Below, in pieces: positions 36,007 to 47,648 of a stretch of DNA of 64,000 nucleotides. Numbering within the stretch: position 1 is the stretch's first letter; the number at the start of each line of letters is the position of its first letter. The translations under genes and the position numbers were made by a program. The notes under the pieces were generated by a model. The model was not told the origin of the DNA. It saw only the letters and a program-made list of their open reading frames with translations, and searched no databases. The stretch is from Hericium rajendrae (lineage: Eukaryota; Basidiomycota; Agaricomycetes; Russulales; Hericiaceae): positions 1,364,001-1,428,000 of the forward strand of contig CM065883.1 in assembly GCA_033439255.1 (NCBI GenBank), in the 5' to 3' direction.

Positions 36007-36826
36007 TCAAAGATTATACAGGGTCACGAAGCGGTATAGCATCGCGGTTACCGTCACCGTGTCCATGAGGGGCGGGTGCATCTGTGCGGGGAAAGTCAGT
36101 GAGCGTTACCAACGGTCCGAAGAATGACAGTTCATACCACTACACCCGCGCCAGCTCCGCGGACGAAATGAAGCTCTGCGTACACGTCGCCGTAGTTAGG
36201 GTAGCGGAGGGGTGTTGTCGGGTGGATCAAGGCGATGATGTTGTTATTTGGGTCCAGCAGCTGGCGTGGAGCGAGATGTCAACCGTGAACCCAAGTTAGA
36301 GCGCTAATAGTACTGACGAGGATATCCCGGTTCGTGGTACTGGGTCGCCATCGATATACAAAGCCATCCGGCCCGTTGAACACCCTGCAGTTCTGCAGCA
36401 AATTCAGAAAGCATATCAGGACGGTTGGGCGCGTGGACGTACCGCGCTGCGCGGGTCATGACGGACGAGATCGGCCATTGGCAACTGGTTCTGTTACACG
36501 ACCCAGTAAGATTATGGGCACAAAAACGCGTGGTACGGCCCGACCTTGCCAATCACGGCGCGTCCAAGACCGCCGTTCGGTGCCCATTCGAGTTTTGCGA
36601 CGCGATCCTCCTTGTTCTGGCGGATGGAACGCCAGAGCGTGGTGACGCTGTTCCCCGATCGAGCGTCGGGTTCGGTCTTAATTGTGGTGAGGAACGACGA
36701 TCAGAGTAGCATCAAACGGTGTCGACGTACATGAAATCGATACATGACACCCCAGCCATTGAAGAGCTGGCTCTCTCGAGGGTCATATGACGTCCAGTTG
36801 AGGACTTCATCGGGGGTGGTTGACAT
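36007..36826 (-). CDS. DUF6593 domain protein (copy 2)
   Basis: Six exons (36826-36731, 36676-36545, 36490-36443, 36392-36318, 36260-36138 and 36081-36007), all phase 0, sum to 549 bases, or 182 residues. The typical pattern is present: WGVMYRFHTEPDARSGNSVT, KEDRVAKLEWAPNGG, RVFNGPDGFVYRWRPST, DILLLDPNNNIIALIHPT, and YGDVYAELHFVRGAGAG. The hydrophobic end is DTVTVTAMLYRFV. Function unknown. It shares little direct identity with copy 1 at 25.6 kb, so the pair is probably an old family split and not a recent duplication. That all six exons are whole codons is notable. Confidence 0.87.
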
Positions 36827-38020
36827 GGTCGGATGGAAGGAGAAGGAGAGGGGAAGATGAGATGCCTGTCGGATGGAAAATTGACAAGGAACGCGGCAGG
36901 AAAGGTGCAGTTTTATAGCGAGAGTGATGCAAGCCTTTGTGGTTTTCGCCTGATGTTGGATTTTCGATCGGGAACGTGTTCATGGTGACAGATAACGCTG
37001 ACTTGAATACAAAGGCCTTGAACGTGTCGGCAGGAGAAGGGTGGTTGCAGATGGACTCGTTGAGCCTTGTTCAGTGGAGTAGAGCTCCGATTCTGCGTGA
37101 GGGTCGAGGCAGCATGATCGGGCGACAACACGAGGAGATCTCTAGGCGCTTGATTTCCAAAGAGATGTGCGAAAGACAACTGGAGAAGACAGTTGTACGC
37201 GTGTGTCGCAGAAGAGAACACAACGTCGGCCGCATTTTCGGTCGCTTGCAGGGGTGAGATGACGGGGAAATCCGCCGGCCGTTCAGTAGAGAGACAAGAC
37301 GAGCTCAGGCTGATGTTCACGAACCTCCACGCGGTCAGAAGACAAGCTGGATATGGCAGGTCGGACGCGTTGACCCGGTCTACTCTCGAACGCCCCCCCG
37401 GGTTGCGTCTCGTCTGGCTGGGGCGTGTACACGGCGTGTCGGGAATACCTTACGCAGGACAAAGCAGGAGAGATAAGACGCGTCCTGTGTTTCGCTCGCT
37501 CGTCCGGATCGCGCTTTACTAAAGCGACTGCACTAAAAGACAACGATACTCCAAAGGAGCAATGTCGCCACGCAATGGGGGAAAGGATGCGCAAGAGAGT
37601 ACAAAGTCGGATCTGTGCAGATCTGCCTGCCGTGAGCTGGAAGGGCATTTCACTTTTATTTTTATTTTATCCACAAAACTCAATCGATCATCTAACGATC
37701 TATTTGGCAATCTCACTGGCCTCAAGTACTCGGTCTCAACCACACCCGGTTCTCGTATGAGTAAAATTCGCGGGGGAGTCTCAGGCGCGTTTCCGCAGAT
37801 CATTCACAAATCTCGGAGCTACATTACTCGAGGTTGCCTGCCCATTACAACACACTTCCATGCACCAAATCTCATGAGCGGAAAAGGTCTAGGGCCCGAA
37901 CACATCACGCCAGGCGTTAGGCGCCATCTGTATCGATGTCAAGATGCATCAGCAGTCATGCAAGCGCGGCACCAAGGGGCATGCGTACCATAGACGCAGG
38001 AGCTAAGCGCGATGGAGAGG
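36827..38020. other. Intergenic, no gene recognised
   Basis: About 1.2 kb between the 5' end of DUF6593 copy 2 and the 3' end of uL11m. Overlapping short frames only. Nothing structured was seen. Confidence 0.45.
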
Positions 38021-38513
38021 TCACGGTACAACCTGCACTCCCAAGGTCCGCGCTGTTCCGACGATAGTACTGGCGATAGATTCCAGCTTGAGATGCTTGA
38101 GATGATCATCGGTCGCCTTGATTTTGGCGATCTCATACACGTGTTTAAGGCTGACCGTGCCGACAAAATCGTGGCCTGGGCGTCCTGTACCTTTTTCAAT
38201 ACCGGCGGCCTTCTTCAGAAAATAGGCGGTCGGGGGTGTCTTCGTCACGAATGTAAAGGTGCGGTCAGGTTGGATGGTAATCAAAGTGGGGGTGGGAACG
38301 CCAGGCTCTATGTGTGCCGTTCGTGCGTTGAACTCCTTGCAGAAGTCCATCGACTTTACTCCACGAGCACCCAGAGCAGGGCCAACTGGCGGGGTCGGAG
38401 CGGCCTTGCCAGCATTTATCAAGAGGCGCTAAGGAACATTGAATGACAGCATGAGGAGAGCAGCATGGTATACGCACCACTACTTGCGCCTTGGCAAGAA
38501 CAGCCTTGGACAT
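38021..38513 (-). CDS. MRPL19: Mitochondrial ribosomal protein uL11m
   Basis: Protein L11 of the mitochondrial large subunit, part of the GTPase-associated centre. Two exons (38513-38478 and 38428-38021) sum to 444 bases, or 147 residues. The L11 pattern is complete: [73 protein letters not shown] and [17 protein letters not shown]. There is no long presequence, which is usual for this protein. It is divergent from the M28 aminopeptidase, 163 bases apart. Confidence 0.96.
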
Positions 38514-38676
38514 CGGCTGTGGCTATTAGAGACGAGAGACGAGAATGAAGTGAAAGCTAGACGAAAGAGAAACTCGCGAGAAAGGCGCGCTGGAGGGTCA
38601 CGTGCTGAGAACGCGCGTTGTTGCTGTCGCTACGAGCCGGCGCGTCAGCCAGTCGCACTTCTCACTGTCAACGACC
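38514..38676. promoter_or_regulatory. Shared divergent promoter
   Basis: Just 163 bases between the ATGs of uL11m and the secreted aminopeptidase. The two genes have unrelated roles, so the closeness probably reflects compact spacing and not co-regulation. Confidence 0.45.
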
Positions 38677-40678
38677 ATGAAGTGCATCAAGTCCCTCGCT
38701 GTCCTTGTCTCCCTTGCATGTGCCGTCTCGGCCATCCCTGCTCAAACGCGTCTCACCATGCAGGATGCAGTACTCCTTGACAACCAGCAGACCACTCCCG
38801 ATGGTTTCGACGTGGATCTTGCCGCCCTTCGTCTAGTGCAGATCGAGGGCCAGTCGCCTGTCTGGATGACTGAGTTGGAGAAGGTGGCCATGTTCTTCTT
38901 TGTTCGCAAATGGGCACTAACACGCGGTATCCATCTTAGATTCATGCGAAGGCTCAGGGAATCAAGTTCTTTGATATGTATGCTGTGACCCTTGCCTTTC
39001 GATTCCGAAAGCTTCAACTGTTGTTTTCAGTACTGAATCGCAAGATCTCGGCTTCACCGCGCACCTGAGACCGCAGATTCACTGTACGACCTCGCATCTC
39101 GCGTCATCAGTCTAATCTCACCATGTACATGCACTAGTTTTCCCAGCCCCCAACGCCACTGAACAGGTCAAGGGCGTAATAAGCATGCTGTCTACGGAAG
39201 GTCCCAAGGCAAACCTTGAGAAGTTCACAAGCTTCCGTACTAGATGTACACACGCTCTTCATCGACGGCTGTAATATCTGCTGACACCGCCCATAGATTA
39301 CCGCAGTGACGTAACTCCCTTCTTCTTATCCCGTTCGAGGACAAGGGAAATGACCTGTGCTTGTTCCTCCACAGAGCGGACGCGAGAGCCAGAAGTGGTT
39401 GTCCTCCAGGATCTCCGAGGTATCTTTGCATGCGGTCGTTTCTTTCTGACCGCTTCTGAGCCGACGTTCCAGATTACCGCGGCCTCCGCACCTGAAGGTC
39501 TTCGAGAGCTGATCAGCATTTCCGAGTTCCCTCATTCATGGGGGCAGAACTCAATCGTAAGTTCTATCTGCGTAAAAATGCCTGAATACTCGTAAACTGG
39601 CTATAGATCGTTCGAATCAACGGTTCCGCCCCAGTGGACGACAGTGTCATTATCATTTCCGCTCATCAGGATAGGTACGCGAAAAAAATATTCTGGCTTC
39701 ATGTCCTTACGATCATTGCCATAGCACGAACCTGTGGCCATTCCTTCCTGCCCCGGGTGAGTCGACGTCTCCGACGATCCTTATGATTTTCATTTACGCT
39801 TCTGATAGGAGCCGACGACGATGGGTCAGGTACTGTCTCGATCCTCGAAGCTTATCGCGGGCTGCTTGTGTCGAATTTCCGACCAGTGCAGCATGTTGAG
39901 TTCCATTGGTATTCAGCCGAGGTACGAGTCTCATCATGTGTCCTTTATGCCGAGATCCTCATGTCCAGCCAGGAGGGCGGCTTGCTCGGCTCGCAGGCGG
40001 TTGCTCGGGACTACGAAGCTCGTTCAGTAAATGTAATTGCCATGAGTCAGGTGATTGCCTCGCCTTTGCTGGTTGTCTAAATCGTGCTCATCGATATTAG
40101 TTCGACATGACAGCATGGGTGAAGCGAGGTACACGAGAGGAGGTCGGGATTGTCACCGATTATGTCGATGATAGGTTTGTTGAAATTACAAGGAAAAACC
40201 CTATAACTGATTTAATTGGTGCCGCGCAGTTTGTCGAACTTCAACAAGCAGCTCGTCGAGGCGTATCTCGACATTCCTTACGTGAACACGAAGTGCGGCT
40301 ACGCTTGCAGCGACCAGTATGTTGTAAAATCATTGGTCCTTCCGTACACATGTTCAGGGCCTTCTTCCCGCAGCGCCTCATGGGGCAAGGCCGGATACCC
40401 CAGTTCATTTACCATTGGTAAGTGGTTTAGCACGCCACCAGGGTATCGGCCTTCGGACTGACGCGCCGTTCAGAGAGCACGTTTGAGAATTCCAACAAGA
40501 ACATCCACTCGGCCAACGAGTACGTGTTATCTTTCGTTTGATTTTGTCGGACATCATAATTGCCTTTCGCAGCCGTATTGATATCTCAGATGAGTTCAGC
40601 TTCACTCACATGCTCGAATTTTCCAAGCTTGCCGCTGCTTTCGCTATCGAACTGGGCGGCTGGAAAGAGAGCAATTAA
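38677..40678 (+). CDS. Secreted M28 leucine aminopeptidase
   Basis: A secreted zinc exopeptidase of family M28 (leucyl aminopeptidase group) that frees N-terminal residues from peptides. Sixteen exons sum to 1197 bases, or 398 residues. A signal peptide ([17 protein letters not shown]) and a propeptide-like region precede the peptidase. Zinc ligands by family pattern: His and Asp in [11 protein letters not shown], the bridging Asp in [10 protein letters not shown], Glu pair in [14 protein letters not shown], Asp in SQFDMTAW, and the final His in [13 protein letters not shown]. Two Cys (TKCGYACSD) form the usual disulphide. Exon 5 has only 14 bases (39297-39310) and supplies YRSD. All phases agree. 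The gene is intact and likely active. Confidence 0.94.
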
Positions 40679-40817
40679 CGCCACATTATGAGTAGCATGC
40701 GGACGCAAGTGGTAATAGCCGTGATCTACAACATGCGGATATAATATTGATTGTCTGACTTCGTGACATCGGAGAAAGATTCTGCCCGCGAGAGCAAACC
40801 ACCAACATGCTGGCACC

Positions 40818-43560
40818 TCAAAGCCGTTCGAAGAAAGTGACGTGCTCCGCACTATAAGCGGCGATATGGGACCCAGAAAAGATGGCATGCGATACAGCGC
40901 CCTTCGACTGGCACTCCGTCTCGAGGACAGCATTCTGGAGGTACGGGGATTGAGCCGATCGCTGTGGGGAAGACGCGCGAATCACGCTCACCTTCGCCAC
41001 GCGGACGTCCCATACTTTCACCGCACCGTCGCCGTAACCGCGCACGAATGCCGTGGCAGAGCAAGTACCCCGCGTATGCCTGTTGCTGATGCGGTCTCTA
41101 TTGCTCCTCCAACCGAACTGCAAGCGCGGGATTGCTGTCGAAGCCACTCTGCCGCGTGTCAAACAACTGCATCTGCATGTTCAGATGGTCGACCTATTTT
41201 AGACGCCATAAGCGGAGATATCTACAAGCGAGACCGGTCCTCGACCTGCCTCAAATAACACGAGTTTATCGTTCTTCGGATGGATGTGGATCTGGTGGAT
41301 GTGATGTGACATCGATACCGATTTTAATTTAACACCGTTCGAGGCCCGTAGAGATGCAGTGGAGAGTAATTTTCCAGCTGAAGAGAAGAGAAGCTCATCA
41401 GACGGGCGGTATGCCATAGACAGCACCCGGCTGGCGTGCCGTATGACGGTTTCTTGGGTGCGTGCATGGTATTCTGGCGTGTCGTCGTCCTCGCGTCGTA
41501 TACTCCACAGGTATATGCGCCCGTCATGACCGCCGGAGACGAATCGGAACCGGTCATCATTACCGTCGACGGCAGCCAAAGTCATTATGCCCTGATTTCT
41601 CTCCGCGGCACCTACGGCTTTCTCTCGTACCACATTATGAGCTATGTGAGGTATGTTCACTCGTTGCGGGGGTCCATCCTGGAAAAATATGTTAGCGATT
41701 CTCCCCTCCATCGTCGAGATGGCTCCTTACATTAGCTGGCGGCACAATAGTGACTTGAAAAGGCTCATGCTTGTCGATGTTAAAGCTGTATCCGATAACG
41801 GCAGTATTTTGAATCATGACGGCATCCTCGACTCTGCGAATGTCGCGGTCTGCTTGAAGGCAAGGCATTGACCATTTGGCCTTTCTGTAGCTGGTTTCGT
41901 AATCAACACGCAAGGATAGCAATCCTGAGATCCTGGCAGACGAACCACTTGGGACGATTGATGAACTGAAAATTGGAGCGTATGTCAACGGTCATGAGCG
42001 GCAGTGCGCGGTCTTGGGGCTTGAGCAAGCGACGTGCGCGTTTGTATTCCCCGGAGGGATTGGTATCTCGAGTGTGCGCATCCGGTTTGCTGTGGAAGCA
42101 CGGTCATCTGTGTCTGAGTCCTCAGTCGACAGGGATGTAGATCGTTCGGAAGAGCTTCGTCGTCCCTTGCTTGCGTTGCTGACAGGCTTTTTGCTTGAAG
42201 GTCCCGCTCCGTTAACGGATGGACGCTGCGGAGTGGATTTTCGACGCCCTCTGCTATTGGGCTTCTTGCTTGACGGACCAGCCTCCGATAACTCCGAATG
42301 TTCGCGTCGTCTAGTGCGCAACACAGACTGAGCGGTCTTGCGCTGTTTTTGTTGAATCGGTACAGGCTGATAGTCTAATCCGCCCTCTTCCCATTCTCCT
42401 GAGGACGAATCGGAAGAAGGTTCTGGATCAGAACGTGTTTTGGGTGGGATGTTGGTTCGAGGTCAAGAGACGCGGCGTCAGTATTGTGTATATTTTGGAC
42501 ATCGGTAGACTGAGCTCTAGGCTCTGCGTCGGGAGGAACGTTTGTGTCCGGCGTATGTTCGCGGGGAGCTGGAGTCGCATACAAGTCTTCGATAGAATAT
42601 TCTATCTCAACGTCGTGTTCTGTCGGCTTCAAACAACGGAATTATCAGCATGGGGTTACATTCATGACGACCGCCTGAAAGAGCACGTACAGCAACAGAA
42701 TCTTTTCTTATATCCGCCTGTGGTGATGCCGGTCGGGTTACTTCAGGACTTTCTTGGCTTGTCTCAATGCTGTCAGAGACTTGTGGAAGCTCGGGCTGCT
42801 GCTGAATTTCCTTGTAGATGTCAAGTTTCACTAAAGCGGCCATACGAAAGCAAGTGCGGAAACACGAAACATACCACGATCTCATCGTCATCAGAGTCAG
42901 GGATAACAATTGCATTTGATGGTGAATTACCGACTACATTACTATCCGACTCTGACTTCAGATGAGGATCCTCTAATTTCAACGGAACCGTGAGCCAGTC
43001 GAGCTTGAATGGAAGGCCTTCTATCTTCTCCCAGTCAAAATTATGCCACCATCTCTGCTCCCTAGTTATGACATTATGGCGTTTGATGTACTGAGATATG
43101 TAACTCACCTCAACTTTGGATAGCCCACGATCCTTCGCCCTTGCCGCAGAAAGTCTTCCCTCACTTTCGCCATCTTGGAATTGATGTGAGCCTTGAACTC
43201 ATTTGAACCAGTGGATAGGCCGGCACACTGCTTCGGAAGTTCGAACCATTCGTATCCGGCATCTGGGCTTTTCCGTTTCGCAAAATTTGATGACTTGTGA
43301 CGCTTGCCGAGGACTCCAACGATGGCGGGGAAGGCGAGCGTTTCTTAGCTATTTGACTTGGGCCCACATTGTCGTTGACATTGAGATGGGTAAGACAAGA
43401 ATCGAGCGAAGCGTTCATGCATAAGAACAGGTTGATGCGGTCAACGTCGAGGAAGCTTCGTCGCGTCACGGAACCGTGTCGGTGTCGCGTCGGTGGCTGT
43501 ACAATTTGCCTTCCTCACTGTAAGTCTGTAGCTCACCGTCGCGTCCATTGGCTTCACCAT
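40818..43560 (-). CDS. WD40-repeat protein A, frame-damaged paralog
   Basis: A large protein with an N-terminal disordered half and a C-terminal WD40 half, related to the divergent neighbour at 43.6-46.4 kb. Readable pieces in order: GYEWFELPKQCAG, RWWHNFDWEKIEGLPFKLDW, VVGNSPSNAIVIPDSDDDEI, SIEDLYATPAPREHTPD, GRRKSTPQRPSVN, TVDIRSNFQFINRPKWFVC, VEDAVMIQNTAVIGYSF. WD40 parts follow: FRFVSGGHDGRIYLWSI, RVLSMAYRPSDELLFSS, DGAVKVWDVRVAK, AVSHAIFSGSHIAAYS. Frame breaks need one added A opposite 42438-42441, one added G opposite 42049-42052, and another change near 41.1 kb. One intron (41249-41194) appears to begin with GC. The start is uncertain; 43560 is the best ATG I found. Possible active gene with assembly errors, or a decaying copy. 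Confidence 0.6.
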
Positions 43561-43611
43561 TCATTTCCACGATATTCTTGTCCTCTTTGAACATACATTC
43601 TTACAAACTCT

Positions 43612-46418
43612 ATGGCGGAGGACGCACAGCCGAATGAGTCTCGGCTATCTCGGAAGGGCAACACAAGGATTCCCCTCGTACGCGCCGCGGCTCCGACCCG
43701 GGCTCATCCTTTTGCTCGCAGGACTTTCTCCAACAGAGGAGAACACGCCCAGAATCGCTTCCCCTCAGCTATCGTGAACTCCCAGCCTCCTTCTAGTTAC
43801 GCCGATCATCGCTTCGTTGCGGGGCCCAGTAACCCAGCGGATTGGAGATCTCAGCGCGGCTATAACGCCGATAGGACGCGAGCATGGGCCCCAACAGCTC
43901 CCTTCGCCGCAAAGAGGCAGAAACTTGACGGAGGAAAACAAAATTCTCGTCCTTGGCAGTCTCAGCCAACGCGTGACGGACAGGTGGACATTTCGCTGCC
44001 AATTGAATGTCGAAGGGGCGCGTTCAACTCGCAGAAATCGCGACAAGACTGGATCACTCGTGAAGCTGCGCGTCTTCGAAAGGACCATCGTGTAGCGGTC
44101 AAACACCATGAAGTTCTGGGCGCTTTTGTCAGGTTCTACCATACGCCCTTGCCATCGGAAGACATGACATCGTTAGTCAAGTGCGTATTCTTCATCTCAC
44201 CATCTCCGCTGAGCTCTCACCTGCTGGAAGACAGAATCCTAATAAAGTTCCTATCGGAAAATTAGATGCGATAACATCGCATATTTCTGGACTTTCGGAC
44301 TTACCAGGGAAGGTGAGAATCTAAGTTGTGACCTGCATACACGTTACTGACGACGACTGGAGACCAAGTCCTCGATCAGCAACAAAGATCACCATGTCAT
44401 TGGCAGCCACGCTCCACCATATACCAGTTGCACCACCGTAATCTCGCACAAAAGGCCATCTGTTGGTTTGGGGTGTCGCAGAGAAGACGAGCGAGAAAGC
44501 TTGAATTCGGCCTCCACGAAATGCTTGAACTGCAGGCTTCTTCGAAGGGCTCCAATTCTTCCCATGCTTTCCAAAAGGCAGTACTTGATATGAAACCCTC
44601 CTATGCGAAGGAAAGCTATTCGGATAGAACTTTACGACCAGGTGAGATTCTTAGGTTCATTAATTACGACCCATTACCGATCTCTCGTAGGTGAAACGTA
44701 TGGAGATCCTATCGATCTGACAGCCAACGAAATGCTTCCTCAAAGTTTGCTTAGCAAGCCTGCGAATGCCTTGTTCCCTAACAACGACGGAAATTTGGAA
44801 GTCATCTCGGCCAGGTGTCCTGTGAAATTTCGCTCCGGTACGGTGACAATAAGACCTGTACACACGTCACTCGCTGTTAGAGCGGACACGAGTTGCTCAG
44901 CCTTACAAGAACAGTCATTTCCGCGGTCCCTCGAACGTAGGCAACATCCCGAGTCGGATGCGCTCGATCTGCAAGACGTTGCGCCTGCACGAGATGTGTC
45001 GGCATCCTGCAATGGACGCGATCACGACGATGCGTCCCCTCATCCTGGAACAACATCCGGCGGAGACTTACCCGAATCTAGACCGCAATACACGATAACG
45101 GGAGCAGCAAAGGTCACCACGGGAGCGTATCTTTCCCGGCGGCAAGTCTCCCCGCAAGAGACCAATTGCAATGGGCTTGCAGAAGTCATCTTGCTTCAAA
45201 AAGATAGACGAGACAAACCGCGCAGAATCTTCAAACATTCTAACAGTGGGTTTTTGACCACCATCTCACTCCACGGATTCGTGGACAGTGTAGAAATATC
45301 TTCGCGCAGGTGCGTGGAATAATTGACCCACATCATGGAAGCACGCTAAGGCCTCGTGGTTAAACAGACGACGTAAAACGATTTTTGCTCCGTCAACACC
45401 GTCGGGAGAGCTCATCGATGATGCATGCATGGTGTCTTTGCCGTCTGGTCCGCATGCTGTCCTGGGACACGCCCGTGAACGCCAGCAGATCTCATTGTTG
45501 GGACTGAGTGCTAGTGATGTAATTCCTCAGCCATCACGTTTCAGTTGTTCGGATCCTCACTGATTATGGAACTAGTCGCAGATTCATCATTATGATAAGC
45601 CCAAAAGCGCCGGCATGAGGAGTGGAGTCAGTGCCGTGTGTGCCATGATGATGCCTCTCATGTTTGCCAGCGGGGGACACGATCACAGCATTCATTTGTG
45701 GCAAATTAAGGAGGACTCGCTTGCAGCTTCCGCTACTCGGCTGGACGTCAAGCACACGTCTGTTGTGCAGTCGTTAGTGCCGATCCACGACACTAGCCAC
45801 AAGCTTATTTCCGCTGGTGCGGATTGCAATGTTCATCTCTACGATTTGTCGTCGGAGCGCGTCGTGCGCACGATGAAGACGTCGAACTCCGTCTATCAGA
45901 CGCATGTCGCGGCCTCGCCGTACACCGTCCTGCTCGAGGTGAAAATTTTCCTGCCGCCTGGTGTGAAAGTGCTCTGACCCATGCTGCAGGTCGCGCATCG
46001 TGAACTGCAATTTGAATTGCGAGATTATCGGGCGGTGCCCCGTAATGCGGTGCAGCGCTTTGGATACCATGACCCGAAGGTGAATGGCCGATTCGCGAGA
46101 GGTAAGACCGAGGGCGTTCTAGTCGACAAACCGGCGTTCTGGCACCAATTGACGCGTATCTCAGGTGATCTCCGCGAGAACCACTTTGTGTGCGGAGACA
46201 ACGATGGCCGGGTCAGGCTGTGGGACACACGTAACACGAAGCACCAGGTGTCGATAGTGCGTGGCCGATGTTCTGTATTCTGCTGTCTGTTGCTGACTCT
46301 GGAATAGATGGACATTTTTGACAATCAGAAGGTAGTCCAAGTCTTGTTCGACGAGTCCACGTTCGTCGCTGCCTCGGAGCATAACCAACTAGCATTTTTT
46401 GCCAACCCCATTGCGTAA
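43612..46418 (+). CDS. WD40-repeat protein B
   Basis: Eight exons (43612-44180, 44266-44312, 44369-44641, 44691-45309, 45368-45518, 45582-45938, 45990-46247 and 46308-46418) sum to 2385 bases, or 794 residues, with no frame problem. Residues 1-190 are basic and disordered. Residues 190-300 include NIAYFWTFGLTREVLDQQQR and a Lys/Arg-rich helix. A Ser/Pro-rich spacer follows. The WD40 half starts at about residue 550: LMFASGGHDHSIHLWQI, HKLISAGADCNVHLYDLSS, VAHRELQFELRDYRAVPRN, HFVCGDNDGRVRLWDTRN and FVAASEHNQLAFFANP. I do not recognise a named family. Aligned blocks show it is a paralog of the minus-strand neighbour, and their starts are only about 50 bases apart. Confidence 0.82.
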
Positions 46419-46807
46419 ACGCTATGGATGGAATCTCTCTGTATAAAATGTCATAATGTATATCGCCGGGGTGTAATTGAAGCGAATGTCGGTGGACGAC
46501 CCTAACCTTAAAATCAGTGTATTCTGCTGCACTGAATCGACGGTGACTTTATTTGCTCGATGTCGTCGTTGTGTCGTGCGCACGATACGAGCGTTATCCG
46601 TCGCTAAGGCAAGTGTTTTATTTGCCGCATTGTTGAAGTACCCTTGTGTACGAGAAGCAGTGCTAGACGTCGAGCGACATTGACATCAGTTCCGGAAGTG
46701 TCCGACCAGAGCAACACCGTACTTTACCCTAGGAGTTTCACGTTCAACGTTCAACATTCAACCTTGGCTTCAAGCGATCTAATTTGTCCTATCCTGTGTA
46801 ATTGTTG

Positions 46808-47444
46808 ATGTCCGCGCACCGAGCACGTAGGCGCGAGCAGGCCGACGAGGCTTATGAGCTGCAGGCTCGGGCCGGCGCGTTGGTCAGTCCCATGGTTCAC
46901 ATACTCCTCACCCTCCACTGACCCGTCTGCGCCCTTTTCACCTCAGGGTGCGGTGCGCTACGGCACGCTAGGAGTAGGACTCGCCGCTATCTCGCACTAC
47001 ACGTGGCCGTGGTTCCGGTGAGCTTGGTTCAATGTGGTCTAGAATCCCACATCTGACATCGCGGAACAGTCGCCAAACCCTTCCATTCAAAGGGTTTCTG
47101 GTAACATTATGTCGGTGATATAATGCCTGTGGTTTGAACACGTTGATCATATTTGACCAGTCACTGTGTACGGCCTGGTGACCGCCGCCGACACGGCGCT
47201 CCTCTCGCACGAGCATCAGCAGCGCATCGCAGAGGCCGATATGCGACGCGAGGCGCGCCTCGATCTCGCGCGCCGCGGCATGGTCGCGACCGAATCCGAA
47301 ATCATCAAGTGGCGCACGGAGCGGGAGCGCGCGCAGGCGCAGGCGAATGCAAATGCGAATGCCCATGCAGCAGCAGCAGCAGCAGCAGCAGGAGTCGTAG
47401 AACGCAAATGCAAGACTGGATGCAACCACACCTCGATTGTTTGA
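46808..47444 (+). CDS. Small membrane protein, likely mitochondrial
   Basis: Four exons (46808-46882, 46947-47017, 47070-47110 and 47161-47444) sum to 471 bases, or 156 residues. The start is basic (MSAHRARRREQADEAYEL). Two hydrophobic stretches follow (YGTLGVGLAAISHYTWPWF and LPFKGFLVTLFTVYGLVTAA), then a long charged helix (QQRIAEADMRREARLDLARR, EIIKWRTERERAQAQAN). The tail ends in a polyalanine run coded by a GCA repeat. Two spans and a basic helix suggest an inner mitochondrial membrane protein. No family is named. Splice phases support the model. Confidence 0.68.
47367..47390 (+). repeat. (GCA)8 microsatellite in a coding exon
   Basis: Eight perfect GCA units near the 3' end of the last exon of the small membrane protein gene code for a polyalanine run. 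Such tracts change length easily. Confidence 0.85.
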
Positions 47445-47648
47445 TATAAATATTACATTGCTATCGACGCGTTCGATGGGATGATTTACGATACAGGCTA
47501 GGTATGTTTTGCTATAAAGGTTCGGATCTGTGTAGTGTGTGCGATGGGGAAACTCATTGACTGTCCGAATGTCCGATTTCGGATGCACGAACTAGAACGT
47601 AAACAAGACAACAGCGGAGTGACATGCGACAACAAACGAGAGACGAGT

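Noticed and set aside
43230-43250. A GGTTCGA-like sequence suggesting a tRNA B box
   Set aside because: It lies inside the WD40-A coding exon (VEWFELP-type codons) and no matching A box or cloverleaf stems surround it.
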